64,000 nucleotides of DNA. It comes from Parasphingorhabdus sp. SCSIO 66989 (GTDB lineage Bacteria > Pseudomonadota > Alphaproteobacteria > Sphingomonadales > Sphingomonadaceae). This document shows positions 8,930 through 18,605 of the stretch, one piece after another (within the stretch, counting starts at the first letter, position 1; each line of letters begins with the position of its first letter). Location of the stretch: contig NZ_CP136594.1 of the NCBI RefSeq assembly GCF_032852305.1, forward strand, positions 186,001 to 250,000. The letters run 5' to 3'. A model generated the notes under the pieces. It saw only the letters and a list, made by a program, of their open reading frames with translations, made no database searches and was not told the DNA's origin. A program made the translations under genes and the position numbers.

Positions 8930-10795
8930 ATGCCCTATCGCCGCAACGCCTTTGCCGCCATTTCCGGCCTGCCTCTACTCGGCCTTATGGCCTGTGCCGC
9001 CAGTGATGCAGACGCGATTGCCGGCGCCGCGCCTCAGCAGGCCGGCGAAACGTCCACCGCTACAAGTGATGACCAGAATGCCGCCATGCTCAGCTTTTTT
9101 GATGATGTGCACCAGGCCGATCTGGCCAATTCGCCCGGCTTCAAGGCCTATCTCGGTATCAGAGATGAAGATTATGGCAAATGGGATGACCCGAGCGATG
9201 CCCAGGCTATTGCCGATTATGAGCGCGGCCAGAAAGCGCTGGCCGCTATGCACGAGCAGTTCGCGTCGGCCAGCCTCAATGATGACAATAAACTGAGCTA
9301 TCGTCTGTTTGAATATCAGGCAGAACGCTCGCAGCGCGCCTTCCCGTTTCGCAATAACGACTATATTTTTGATCAGATGAACGGCGCGCAATCCCAATTG
9401 CCCGCATTCCTTATCAATATTCATCGCGTTTCCAGCAAATCCGATGCCGAAGCCTATGTCAGCCGGTTGCAGGGCATTGGCCCGCAACTGGAGAAGCTGA
9501 TCGCGATATCCGCTGAGCGCGCAGACAATGGCGTCATCGTGCCGGATTGGGTTTTCCCCTATGTGATTTCCGATGCGCGCAATGTCACCAGCGGCGCACC
9601 TTTTGATGATGGCGATGACTCTCCGCTGTTTGCTGATCTGAAGAGCAAGGTTGACAGGCTGGATATCCCGCAGGTCGAGAAAGACGCTCTGATCGCTACC
9701 GGGCGCGAGGCGATGATTACCTCCATGGCCCCGGCCTATAATAAGCTAATTGCGGAAATGGGGCGACAGCAGGCCATGGCGCCCGAAGGCGACGGGGTGT
9801 GGAGATTCAAGGATGGCGCAGACTATTATGCCGAGCGGCTACAATACTACACCACCACCGACTTGAGCGCTGATGAGATTCACCAGATCGGCCTCGACAA
9901 TGTCGCGCGCATCCATGGCGAGATGCGCAAGATCATGGAGCAGGTCGGCTTTGAAGGTTCGTTGCAGGACTTCTTCAAACATGTGCGTACATCGGATGAA
10001 TTCTATTTCGATACACGCGAGGCCTATCTCGCCGAGGCCGACGCCAAAATCAGCACGATGGAAGCCAAGCTGCCGGAATATTTCAATACCCTGCCCAAGG
10101 CGCCATTGGTGGTGAAGCCGGTCGAAGCATTTCGCGAGAAATCTGCAGGCAAGGCGTTTTACCAGAGCCCGACCCCCGATGGTTCCCGCCCTGGCACCTA
10201 TTATGTCAATCTCTACAACCTCAAGGACATGTCCAGAAACGAGCTGGAGGCGCTCGCCTATCATGAGGCTTTACCCGGCCATCATCTGCAGCGGGCAATC
10301 CAGACCGAGCTCGGCGAACTGCCGCCCTTTCGCCGCTTTGGCGGGGTGACGGCCTATACCGAAGGCTGGGGGCTTTATTCAGAGGAACTGGGCAAGGATA
10401 TGGGTTTTTATACCGATCCCTATTCCGATTTTGGCCGTTTCGGCATGGAGCTGTGGCGCGCCTGCCGCCTGGTGGTCGATACCGGCATCCACCATAAGCG
10501 CTGGAGCCGCGAAGAGGCGATCCAGTATCTCACCGACAATACCCCCAATCCTGACGGCGATATCCGCAAGGCGATTGAGCGCTATATCGTCTATCCGGGA
10601 CAGGCCACCGCCTATATGATCGGCAAGCTGAAGATCATGGAACTGCGCAGCCGGGCGCAGAAACGGCTTGGACCGCGTTTCAGCTATGGCGATTTTCATG
10701 ATGTCGTGTTGCGCGCCGGGCCGGTGCCGCTCACCATATTGGAAGAGCGCGTTGATCGCTGGATTCGCAAGAAACTGATGATGGCGGCAAAATAG
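8930..10795 (+). CDS. DUF885 family lipoprotein, putative metallopeptidase-like
   Basis: Protein of 621 residues. The signal sequence ends in a lipobox (GLMAC), so it should be a lipid-anchored envelope protein. The DUF885 core has the family signature YHEALPGHH (H445, E446, H451, H452) followed about 30 residues later by TEGWGLYSEEL, which together look like an HExxxxHH...E metal site. Members are usually annotated as uncharacterised, sometimes as carboxypeptidase-like. The ATG at 8930 follows GGAGAG. The gene is monocistronic by position. Confidence 0.88.
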   Translation: MPYRRNAFAAISGLPLLGLMACAASDADAIAGAAPQQAGETSTATSDDQNAAMLSFFDDVHQADLANSPGFKAYLGIRDEDYGKWDDPSDAQAIADYERGQKALAAMHEQFASASLNDDNKLSYRLFEYQAERSQRAFPFRNNDYIFDQMNGAQSQLPAFLINIHRVSSKSDAEAYVSRLQGIGPQLEKLIAISAERADNGVIVPDWVFPYVISDARNVTSGAPFDDGDDSPLFADLKSKVDRLDIPQVEKDALIATGREAMITSMAPAYNKLIAEMGRQQAMAPEGDGVWRFKDGADYYAERLQYYTTTDLSADEIHQIGLDNVARIHGEMRKIMEQVGFEGSLQDFFKHVRTSDEFYFDTREAYLAEADAKISTMEAKLPEYFNTLPKAPLVVKPVEAFREKSAGKAFYQSPTPDGSRPGTYYVNLYNLKDMSRNELEALAYHEALPGHHLQRAIQTELGELPPFRRFGGVTAYTEGWGLYSEELGKDMGFYTDPYSDFGRFGMELWRACRLVVDTGIHHKRWSREEAIQYLTDNTPNPDGDIRKAIERYIVYPGQATAYMIGKLKIMELRSRAQKRLGPRFSYGDFHDVVLRAGPVPLTILEERVDRWIRKKLMMAAK

Positions 10796-10873
10796 CGCGG
10801 GAAATCCGCACTTCCCTGATCCGGCAAACCGTTCGGAATTCGAAATAATTTTGCGGCGATTGGTGCGGTGTCG

Positions 10874-11006
10874 AATCTATCCAATCGCTTATGGATGAAT
10901 ACACCTATACGGGTTTCGCGACCCGAAGGGCTCCTGGCAAATATGCAGGAGTTCTTTCACTTAGCGGCCTGACTTTCCGTAGGGTTATGTCAGGTCGCTT
11001 TTTTTT
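10874..11006 (+). ncRNA. Candidate small RNA of stacked hairpins ending in a terminator
   Basis: The intergenic stretch holds four consecutive hairpins: ATCCA/TGGAT near 10879, CGGGT/ACCCG near 10911-10926, CTCCTG/CAGGAG near 10931-10952, and an 11-bp stem AGCGGCCTGAC / GTCAGGTCGCT followed by eight T. The terminator cannot be that of the DUF885 gene alone, since it lies 170 bases past its stop. The second loop region exposes pyrimidine-rich CTCCT, which could pair with ribosome binding sites. TTGCGG at 10851 is a possible -35. I do not recognise an Rfam family. Confidence 0.45.
10963..11006 (+). terminator. Strong Rho-independent terminator
   Basis: An 11-bp stem with one G-T wobble (10963-10973 with 10989-10999) and a 15-base loop is followed by an unbroken T tract. 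It is the 3' end of the candidate small RNA or of a long DUF885 transcript. Confidence 0.85.
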
Positions 11007-11065
11007 GTTACAAATCTTCGCTATACATGCTTTTAGGGTAGTATCTTAAAGTAAAGCAAGGTCGC

Positions 11066-11905
11066 ATGCCGTCACTGGAATATTATGCGCCCGCACCAGA
11101 GTTGCGGGATTACGTATCGGTTTATTATCACTTCGACTGTCCAGAGGCAGAATTTACCGATATTGAGCGTGCAGCATTGGCGCAGGTGCGTTTTTTGCTT
11201 GTGGGCGAGGCAGATCTGGAATTTGCCGATGGCCATAAGGTCCACACCAAGGGTCCGGTGCTTCTCGGCCCGACGACCGGATTTTACCGCTTCAGCATCA
11301 AAGGCCCGTTCCGCATGTTCGGCATGGGGCTGCTACCTGCTGGCTGGGGCGCGGCGACATCGCGCTCGGCGGCCGATGTGGCGGACCGGGCCGTTTGTGC
11401 CGAAGAATTCTGGCCCGAAGCGGGGGACTATCTGGAGCAGCTGCGCAATGCCAAAACGGTGCAGGCCATGGTGACCGGCGCGAATGCAATCCTGCAAGGC
11501 CTGGTTGATCTGTCCTCACCCGACATATTGACCTTTACCAAAATGGTTGACGGCTGGCTCGCCGCAGACCCGTCGCCCAGCGTCCCCGAATTGCGCACCA
11601 TGACCGGGCTTTCAGACCGGCAATTGGCGCGCAAGGTGAAGCAGTATTATGGCGTGCCGCCCAAATATCTGTCGCGCAAATATCGCGCATTACGTGCGGC
11701 GCGGGCTATGGTCGATGCCAATGATGATGACGCCGATTATCTGCGCGATGCCTTTTATGACCAATCGCATATGATCCGTGAGCTCAAGATTTTCGCTGGC
11801 ATGACGCCTAATGAGCTTCGCTATCGCGAAGGTGTAGTCGCCAAGCTGATCGACCAGCGTAGCCAGTTTGATGGTGAGATCAGCGATCTCACCACCCTCA
11901 CCTGA
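11066..11905 (+). CDS. AraC family transcriptional regulator
   Basis: Protein of 279 residues. The N-terminal part (to about 150) resembles the beta-rich sensing domain DUF6597 found in AraC-type regulators (Y-x-P-x-x-L-R-D-YV start and G-x-G-L-L-P-AGW). The C-terminal HTH_18 domain (about 170-265) has LSDRQLARKVKQYYGVPPKY and the second helix DQSHMIRELKIFAGMTP, the usual AraC signature. No operon partner is adjacent, so the target is unknown. It begins directly downstream of the terminator at 11006, so it has its own promoter. Confidence 0.85.
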   Translation: MPSLEYYAPAPELRDYVSVYYHFDCPEAEFTDIERAALAQVRFLLVGEADLEFADGHKVHTKGPVLLGPTTGFYRFSIKGPFRMFGMGLLPAGWGAATSRSAADVADRAVCAEEFWPEAGDYLEQLRNAKTVQAMVTGANAILQGLVDLSSPDILTFTKMVDGWLAADPSPSVPELRTMTGLSDRQLARKVKQYYGVPPKYLSRKYRALRAARAMVDANDDDADYLRDAFYDQSHMIRELKIFAGMTPNELRYREGVVAKLIDQRSQFDGEISDLTTLT

Positions 11906-11971
11906 CCCGACCGGTCAACGCAAAACGCGACAAAATCTCCTTGCAAAAGCCCATAAAACAAGCCATTTAGT

Positions 11972-11986
11972 AAATCATACTGATTT
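11972..11986. promoter_or_regulatory. Palindrome AAATCA-TAC-TGATTT, candidate Rrf2 operator
   Basis: A perfect inverted repeat of 6-bp arms with a 3-base spacer lies 41 bases before the GTG start of the Rrf2-type regulator, next to a TATTTA-like -10. The position suggests autoregulation of the suf operon by its first gene product. The motif itself is not one I can match to a published box. Confidence 0.45.
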
Positions 11987-12026
11987 GGTCTTATTTAGAT
12001 TCGGGCCGTAACTTATTGAGGATTTT

Positions 12027-12508
12027 GTGCGCCTTTCCAGCCTAGCCGATTATGCCGTTGTTCTGATGAGCGCTGCTGCGCGCCAGTGCGGTGCCAGTGC
12101 GGTGGCAAACGGCGGAACGGGCCGTCAGAGCGCGCGCAAGCTGTCTCAGGAAACCGGCATTCCGCTGCCAACGGCGCAGAAGCTGGTAAGCCATTTGGCC
12201 GCGGCTGATCTGCTTGATTCGACTCGCGGTGCGGGAGGCGGCATCCGTTTGGCCCGCCCGCCGGCGACGATCACCCTGACCCAGATTGTCGAGGCCGTCG
12301 ATGGCCCGATTGCCGTCACCTCGTGCCTCGAGGCAGGCCATTCCGACTGCATGCTCGCATCGACCTGCACCGTCAAACCGCATTGGGCGGTGGTTAATGG
12401 CGCGATCCGCAATGCGCTCGACGCGGTAACGCTCGCCGATCTGGTGCGCGCGCCGCAAATTTCCGCCCCGAAATCCGATAACCCCCAAGCCGCGATGGAA
12501 CCGCATCT

Positions 12509-12512
<4 letters not shown>
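12027..12512 (+). CDS. Rrf2-family regulator of the SUF operon
   Basis: Protein of 161 residues with an N-terminal winged helix of the Rrf2/IscR family ([13 protein letters not shown], then [14 protein letters not shown] as recognition helix). Three cysteines (C-x7-C-x5-C, in the segment from TSCLEAG to ASTC) correspond to the cluster ligands of IscR-like proteins, so it probably senses Fe-S status. The GTG start at 12027 is preceded by GAGG. It overlaps sufB by four bases (ATGA), so it is translationally coupled and heads the operon. The SUF-associated Rrf2 subfamily (TIGR02944 type) is the best match. Confidence 0.9.
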
Positions 12513-14017
<1,505 letters not shown>

Positions 14018-14034
14018 TGGACTCTCTTTCCCCT

Positions 14035-14107
14035 CGTCGCCCCCGCGCAGGCGGGGGCAAGGCTGTTTCCTTCAACAAGCCCTATCCCCGCCTTCGCGGG
14101 GATGACG
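14035..14107. repeat. Paired GC-rich hairpin repeat
   Basis: Two short hairpins (CCCCGCGCAGGCGGGG and CCCCGCCTTCGCGGGG) are bounded by CGTCGC and GATGACG, the ends of the GTCATCCCCGC repeat family common in sphingomonads. It lies inside the suf operon, just after sufB. Confidence 0.8.
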
Positions 14108-14124
14108 GTAGTGGCAATGTCCTT

Positions 14125-14187
14125 CTCCGCGCCTCCGCGTCTCCGCGTGAGGCTGTTTTGATCACGCGGAGACGCGGGGACGCGGAG
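14125..14187. repeat. CTCCGCG-type long palindrome
   Basis: Arms of 26 bases (14125-14150 and 14162-14187) match at 24 positions; each contains three copies of CTCCGCG or its complement. A second copy of the family is at 30379-30440, again next to the paired GC-rich hairpin repeat. Confidence 0.8.
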
Positions 14188-14261
14188 TGGGTCCGTCTTC
14201 CTATCGATCTGTATCCCAGGCCAAATGAACATAGGACAATTCTGCCGGGAGGTCTGAATTT

Positions 14262-14645
14262 GTGATATTTGGTGTCACGGCAGAGAAGGTAATAGGCCGG
14301 ATAAATAAGCTCATCGATGAGCTTGGCCAGTATGATTTGCGGATCCAGAAGTATGAACAAGAAGCTGATCTTGCGCTTCGGGCTGGCTTTGCGGGAATTG
14401 GAGAAGACCTAGAAATTCAAGAGTGGAGAGCTGCGCACGATGAATTTTACCTCATCTTGGTAGACGCAAGGACAGGTATTAAAGAAGGCACACTCAATTA
14501 TATCGAGATCAATAAGCAGCTTTCTTCCATGAAAAAGGCAATAAGAAACTTCAAGCGCGTGTTAGATCAAACCGATCATTCAAGAGGAAAAGCACTTGCA
14601 GCTGCGCGAAAAAGAAACGGATTATACAATGCTAAAAATCAATAA
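14262..14645 (+). CDS. Unknown 127-residue helical protein inside the suf operon
   Basis: I do not recognise a family. The product is predicted to be almost all helical, with heptad-like charge patterns (about 8-60 and 85-115), no cysteine, no signal peptide and no membrane segment. The GTG start at 14262 has a strong GGGAGG nine bases before it. The ORF is visibly richer in A+T than its neighbours and its codon use differs, suggesting acquisition. It overlaps the start of sufC by 17 bases, so sufC translation may depend on it. The repeats immediately upstream mark the likely insertion point. A role in Fe-S assembly is not supported by sequence; it may be a passenger. Confidence 0.65.
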   Translation: MIFGVTAEKVIGRINKLIDELGQYDLRIQKYEQEADLALRAGFAGIGEDLEIQEWRAAHDEFYLILVDARTGIKEGTLNYIEINKQLSSMKKAIRNFKRVLDQTDHSRGKALAAARKRNGLYNAKNQ

Positions 14646-15372
14646 TCTCCACGCCGCCATTGGCGACAAGACAATCCTCAAAGGCCTTTCGCTCGAGCTT
14701 AATCCCGGCGAGGTTCATGCGATTATGGGACCCAATGGTGCGGGTAAATCAACCCTGTCCTATGTGCTGGGCGGGCGTGATGGCTATGAGGTGACCGAGG
14801 GTAGCGCCACTTTTGAAGGCGAGGATATCCTCGACATGGACCCGCATGAGCGCGCGGCGGCGGGGCTGTTTCTGGGTTTCCAATATCCGGTCGAAATTCC
14901 CGGTGTCTCCAATCTGCAATTTCTGCGTGAGAGCCTCAACGCCCAGCGTCGTGCACGCGGCGAGGAAGAGCTGTCCGGCGGTGCCTTTATCAAGCTGGCC
15001 AAGGAAAAGGCGGCGCTGCTCAAAATGGACATGGACATGCTCAAACGCGCAGTCAATGTCGGCTTTTCCGGCGGTGAGAAGAAGCGCAACGAAATGGTGC
15101 AGATGGGCATTCTTGATCCCAAGCTCGCCATTCTCGACGAGACCGATAGCGGCCTTGATATCGATGCGCTGCGCATTGTCGGCGAGGGCATCAACTCGAT
15201 CATGCGCCAGCCCGACAAGGCGGTGCTGCTGATCACCCATTATCAGCGCCTGCTCGACATTGTGAAACCCGATCATGTCCATGTGCTCGCCGATGGCCGC
15301 ATCGTCAAATCGGGCGGCCCCGAACTGGCGCTTGAGCTCGAAGAACAGGGCTATGAGGCGATTGCGGCGTGA
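14629..15372 (+). CDS. sufC: Fe-S assembly ATPase SufC
   Basis: ABC-type ATPase of 247 residues that drives the SufBCD scaffold; it has no membrane partner. Walker A GPNGAGKS at 34-41, ABC signature GFSGGEKKRNEM, Walker B LAILDETDSGLD with the Asp-Ser-Gly variant typical of SufC, and the switch histidine in LLITHYQRL. The start is taken at MLKINNLHAAIG (14629), where homology begins; an in-frame ATG at 14596 would add a tail read from within the preceding ORF. No good Shine-Dalgarno precedes 14629, consistent with coupling to the overlapping upstream ORF. Confidence 0.95.
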   Translation: MLKINNLHAAIGDKTILKGLSLELNPGEVHAIMGPNGAGKSTLSYVLGGRDGYEVTEGSATFEGEDILDMDPHERAAAGLFLGFQYPVEIPGVSNLQFLRESLNAQRRARGEEELSGGAFIKLAKEKAALLKMDMDMLKRAVNVGFSGGEKKRNEMVQMGILDPKLAILDETDSGLDIDALRIVGEGINSIMRQPDKAVLLITHYQRLLDIVKPDHVHVLADGRIVKSGGPELALELEEQGYEAIAA

Positions 15373-15400
15373 TGGTTGGTTCCCACACACATACTTCTCC

Positions 15401-15482
15401 CGTCATTCCCGCGAAGGCGGGAATCCATGGCCACTATCCACAGCGCTTGCCGCTCTGGACCCCCGCCGTCGCGGGGGTGACA
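15401..15482. repeat. GTCATTCCCGCGAAGGCGGGAA-type repeat between sufC and sufD
   Basis: The left half contains CCCGCGAAGGCGGG flanked by CGTCATT and AATCCATGG; the right half contains CCCCCGCCGTCGCGGGGG followed by TGAC. It is a dispersed sphingomonad hairpin repeat lying inside the operon. Confidence 0.8.
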
Positions 15483-15495
15483 AAGGTTTGAGATT

Positions 15496-16257
15496 ATGAC
15501 CAACGTCCTCCCCCTCCCCACCCGCCGTGATGAAAGCTGGCGTTATGGTGATCTGAAGGCGCTGGAAGCCGTTTGGGGTGAATTGCCACAGGGGCCGGAG
15601 CAGATCATCGTGCCCGCCGGTGAGAAGCAGACCAGGCAGATTATCCAGCCTGTGCCTATTGGCGGCGTTTCTGTAACCCATTTGGATGTTCGGCTTGAAG
15701 AAAACGCCGAAATGGCACTGCATCTGCTTGCCGCAGACAATGATTATGGCCGCATCCATATCGAAGTGACGCTGGGCAAAGGCGCGCATTTTGAGCTGGG
15801 CGGCGCGATTATCGGCACCGGCGATCAGACGCTGGAGATTGTCACCGAAGTCACCCATGCCGAACCCGAAGCCACCAGCAATCAGGTAGTCCGCTCGGTA
15901 CTGGGCGGCAAGGCCACCGGTTCCTTCCTCGGCAAGGTCAATGTCGCGCGCAATGCGCAGCGCACCGATGCCGAACAGTCGGTCAAGGCCATGCTGCTCG
16001 ACCGCACCGCCACCGCCAATGCCAAGCCAGAGCTCGAAATCTTCGCCGATGACGTGCAATGCGCCCATGGTGCGACGGTGGGCGAACTCGACAAACAGGC
16101 GCTGTTCTATATGGCCTCGCGCGGCATTGAACCGGTCACGGCGCAGCGGCTGATGCTGCAGGCGTTTATTGCTGATGCTTATGTTTCAGTCGAAGACGAC
16201 GCCGCGCGCGAAGCGATTGAAGGCCGTGCGCTGGAAGCTCTGGAGGCGATTCTTTGA
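15496..16257 (+). CDS. sufD: Fe-S cluster assembly protein SufD
   Basis: Protein of 253 residues, a short SufD as is usual in sphingomonads (E. coli SufD is about 420). The UPF0051 core is present: VEVTLGKGAHFELGG, then the DRTATANAKPELEIFADDVQCAHGATVGELD segment with the conserved histidine, and YMASRGI near the end. It partners SufB and SufC. It overlaps sufS by four bases at the TTGA junction. Confidence 0.93.
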   Translation: MTNVLPLPTRRDESWRYGDLKALEAVWGELPQGPEQIIVPAGEKQTRQIIQPVPIGGVSVTHLDVRLEENAEMALHLLAADNDYGRIHIEVTLGKGAHFELGGAIIGTGDQTLEIVTEVTHAEPEATSNQVVRSVLGGKATGSFLGKVNVARNAQRTDAEQSVKAMLLDRTATANAKPELEIFADDVQCAHGATVGELDKQALFYMASRGIEPVTAQRLMLQAFIADAYVSVEDDAAREAIEGRALEALEAIL

Positions 16258-17564
16258 GTGAGGCCGCAACCCAGACGCCGTTCGCCTCGAGCGAAGTCGA
16301 GAGGCAGGACAGTCCCGCCAATCAGGATGTCTCGACTGCGCTCGACACGAACGGGATAGAGAAGCGCGATTTGCGCACCGACTTCCCGGGCCTCACCACC
16401 GCAGACGGCCAGCGCTGGCATTATCTCGACACCGCCGCTTCAGCGCAAAAGCCGCAACAGGTCATCGACGCGATGAGCCGCGCCATGGGCGAGGATTATG
16501 CCACCGTCCATCGCGGTGTCTATGCCCGTTCGGCCAATATGACCATGGCGTTTGAAGCCGCGCGCGAGCGGGTTGCCAGGTTTATCGGTGCCGCATCTCC
16601 CAATGAATGCGTGTTTGTCCGCGGCGCGACCGAAGGTATCAATCTGGTGGCGCAAAGCTGGGGCAGCGTAAATATCCAGGCGGGCGATCGCATCATGCTG
16701 AGCCAGTTGGAGCATCACAGCAATATCGTGCCGTGGCAGCTGCTCGCCGAGAAACAGGGCGCGCATATTGATGTCTGCCCGCTCACCGATGATGGCCGGA
16801 TTGATCTCGACTGGCTTGAAGCCAATCTCACCGAACAGCACAGAATAGTCGCACTGGCGCATGTTTCCAATGTGCTGGGCTCGATCCTCGGTGTGAAACG
16901 TGCCGCCAAGGCCGCCCATGCCGTCGGCGCAAAGCTGTTGCTCGATGGCTGTCAGGCCGCGCCGCGTATGCGGCTTAACATGGCCGAACTGGGCTGTGAC
17001 TTTTACGTCTTCTCCGCGCACAAGCTTTATGGCCCCACCGGTGTCGGCGTACTCTGGGCACCAGAAGACACGCTCAACGCCATGCCGCCTTATCAGGGCG
17101 GCGGCGCGATGATCGACCGGGTGACCTTTGCAAAAACCACCTATGCCCCGGCACCGGGACGGTTTGAGGCCGGCACGCCGATGATCGCCGAGGTGATCGC
17201 GCTGCATGCCGCGATTGACTATGTCGATGCGCTTGACCCGGAGAAGCTGTTCCAGCATGAGGCCGAATTGGTGCGCCAGGCGCGTAGCGAACTCAGCCAG
17301 ATCAATTCCATCCGGCTATTGGGGCCGGAGCAATCGGCGGGCATTCTCTCCTTCACCATGGAGGGGGTGCATCCGCATGATATCGGCACTATATTGGATG
17401 AGGAACAGGTGGCGATCCGCGCCGGTCATCACTGCGCCCAGCCGCTGATGGACCATCTCGGCGTGCCCGCCACCGCGCGGGCAAGTTTCGGGCTTTATTC
17501 AGACGCGGAAGATGTCGCGGCGCTGGTGCGCGGCCTGAAACGCGTCGCAACGATATTCGGCTAA
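16254..17564 (+). CDS. sufS: Cysteine desulfurase SufS with repeat-encoded N-terminal insert
   Basis: PLP enzyme of 436 residues that takes sulfur from cysteine for cluster assembly. The PLP lysine is K257 (SAHKLYG), the active cysteine is C394 (GHHCAQP), and GATEGINLVA binds the cofactor. Typical SufS proteins begin near LRTDFPGL, here only at residue 40. The extra N-terminus comes from a palindromic repeat (16278-16354) read in frame as residues 9-34. The annotated start is TTG at 16254, overlapping the sufD stop. If translation instead began later, the repeat would be 5' leader, but I see no good ATG or GTG before the domain. Confidence 0.92.
   Translation: MSEAATQTPFASSEVERQDSPANQDVSTALDTNGIEKRDLRTDFPGLTTADGQRWHYLDTAASAQKPQQVIDAMSRAMGEDYATVHRGVYARSANMTMAFEAARERVARFIGAASPNECVFVRGATEGINLVAQSWGSVNIQAGDRIMLSQLEHHSNIVPWQLLAEKQGAHIDVCPLTDDGRIDLDWLEANLTEQHRIVALAHVSNVLGSILGVKRAAKAAHAVGAKLLLDGCQAAPRMRLNMAELGCDFYVFSAHKLYGPTGVGVLWAPEDTLNAMPPYQGGGAMIDRVTFAKTTYAPAPGRFEAGTPMIAEVIALHAAIDYVDALDPEKLFQHEAELVRQARSELSQINSIRLLGPEQSAGILSFTMEGVHPHDIGTILDEEQVAIRAGHHCAQPLMDHLGVPATARASFGLYSDAEDVAALVRGLKRVATIFG
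16278..16354. repeat. TCGAGCGAAGTCGAGA palindromic repeat within sufS
   Basis: The left arm (16278-16302, CCGTTCG then TCGAGCG then AGTCGAGA) is mirrored at 16330-16354 with two or three mismatches. The element is 77 bases and stop-free in the sufS frame, where it codes for PFASSEVERQ and VSTALDTNG at its two ends. Confidence 0.85.
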
Positions 17565-17590
17565 GGATGAAAACAGGCGGGACAGAACAG

Positions 17591-18097
17591 ATGACCGACA
17601 CACGCAATATCACGGTTGAGGAAGTGGACAGCGTAGACGCGCCGAAAAAGGTGCGCGTCAACGATACCGTTGATGCTGCGCTGGCGGCCGAGAAAGAAGC
17701 CGAAGCGGGTGCCCATAACGAAGAGCGCCAGAAGGATTATCTGGAAGGCTTTCTGGCACAGACCCCGAGCGGCAACGCGGCGGGCCAGCCAGGGGGTGAA
17801 ATCTATGACGGGATTATCGAAACCCTGCGTGAAATTTATGACCCGGAAATTCCGGTCAATATCTATGATCTCGGCTTGATTTATGGCGTTGAGGTCACAG
17901 ATGATGGTCATGCGATTGTCTCGATGACGCTGACCACGCCCAACTGCCCGGTGGCCGAAACCATGCCCGGCGAGGTGGAAATGCAGGTCGGTGCGGTCCC
18001 CGGCGTCGGTCATGCCGAGGTCAATCTGGTCTGGGATCCGCCATGGGACCCGGGCAAGATGAGCGATGATGCAAAATTAGAGTTGGGTATGTTATAA
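17591..18097 (+). CDS. sufT: SUF-associated MIP18/DUF59 protein SufT
   Basis: Member of the DUF59/MIP18 family that helps mature Fe-S proteins. The core domain has the family motif DPEIPVNIYDLGLIYGV and TTPNCPVAETMP with the conserved cysteine. An N-terminal extension of about 70 charged residues precedes it, as in the SUF-linked TIGR02945 type. The frame is open from an ATG at 17567, but there the Shine-Dalgarno touches the codon; the ATG at 17591 (MTDTRNIT) is preferred, weakly. It lies right after sufS and is co-transcribed. Confidence 0.85.
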   Translation: MTDTRNITVEEVDSVDAPKKVRVNDTVDAALAAEKEAEAGAHNEERQKDYLEGFLAQTPSGNAAGQPGGEIYDGIIETLREIYDPEIPVNIYDLGLIYGVEVTDDGHAIVSMTLTTPNCPVAETMPGEVEMQVGAVPGVGHAEVNLVWDPPWDPGKMSDDAKLELGML

Positions 18098-18129
18098 GGA
18101 CCGCAAATTAGGATATGGCCTGCAACAAA

Positions 18130-18215
18130 ACCGTTAGTCCTGAGCCTGTCGAAGGACGTCTATCAGGTTGGTGCCAGGCCGAGAAACGCACTTCGACAAG
18201 CTCAGTGCTAACGGT
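18130..18215. repeat. Second copy of the GAGCTTGTCGAAG palindrome
   Basis: ACCGTTAGTCCTGAGCCTGT at the left is mirrored by CTTCGACAAGCTCAGTGCTA and CGGT at 18191-18215. Same family as the repeat at 3861, here between sufT and sufA inside the operon. Confidence 0.8.
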
Positions 18216-18229
18216 ATTGGAATGAAGCT

Positions 18230-18592
18230 ATGAGTGAAACAGAAACCAAAACCAGAGAACGCCCCGCCGCGATCATCCTGACTCCGGATGCAGAGGCACG
18301 CATTGCCAAGCTGATGGCACAAGCGCCTGCAGACGCGATCGGCGTCAAGCTCTCCACCCCGCGCCGCGGCTGTTCAGGGCTGGCCTATTCGGTCGATTAT
18401 GTCACCGAAGAAGCCAAATTTGACGAGAAGATCGAAACCCCCGGCGGCGTTTTTTATGTCGACAGCGCTTCGGTGATGTATCTTATCGGCTCTACCATGG
18501 ACTGGCAGGAAGACGACTTCACCGCCGGGTTCGTGTTCAACAATCCCAATGCCACCGGTGAATGTGGCTGCGGCGAGAGCTTTACCGTCTGA
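18230..18592 (+). CDS. sufA: A-type Fe-S carrier protein SufA
   Basis: Protein of 120 residues of the HesB/IscA family that carries clusters from the SUF scaffold to apo-enzymes. The three ligand cysteines are present: C48 in RRGCSGLAY, and C112 and C114 in ECGCGESF near the C-terminus. The start at 18230 follows the repeat, with AATGAAGC upstream. It is the last recognisable member of the suf operon. Confidence 0.95.
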   Translation: MSETETKTRERPAAIILTPDAEARIAKLMAQAPADAIGVKLSTPRRGCSGLAYSVDYVTEEAKFDEKIETPGGVFYVDSASVMYLIGSTMDWQEDDFTAGFVFNNPNATGECGCGESFTV

Positions 18593-18605
18593 TACCGAAC
18601 GGGTG

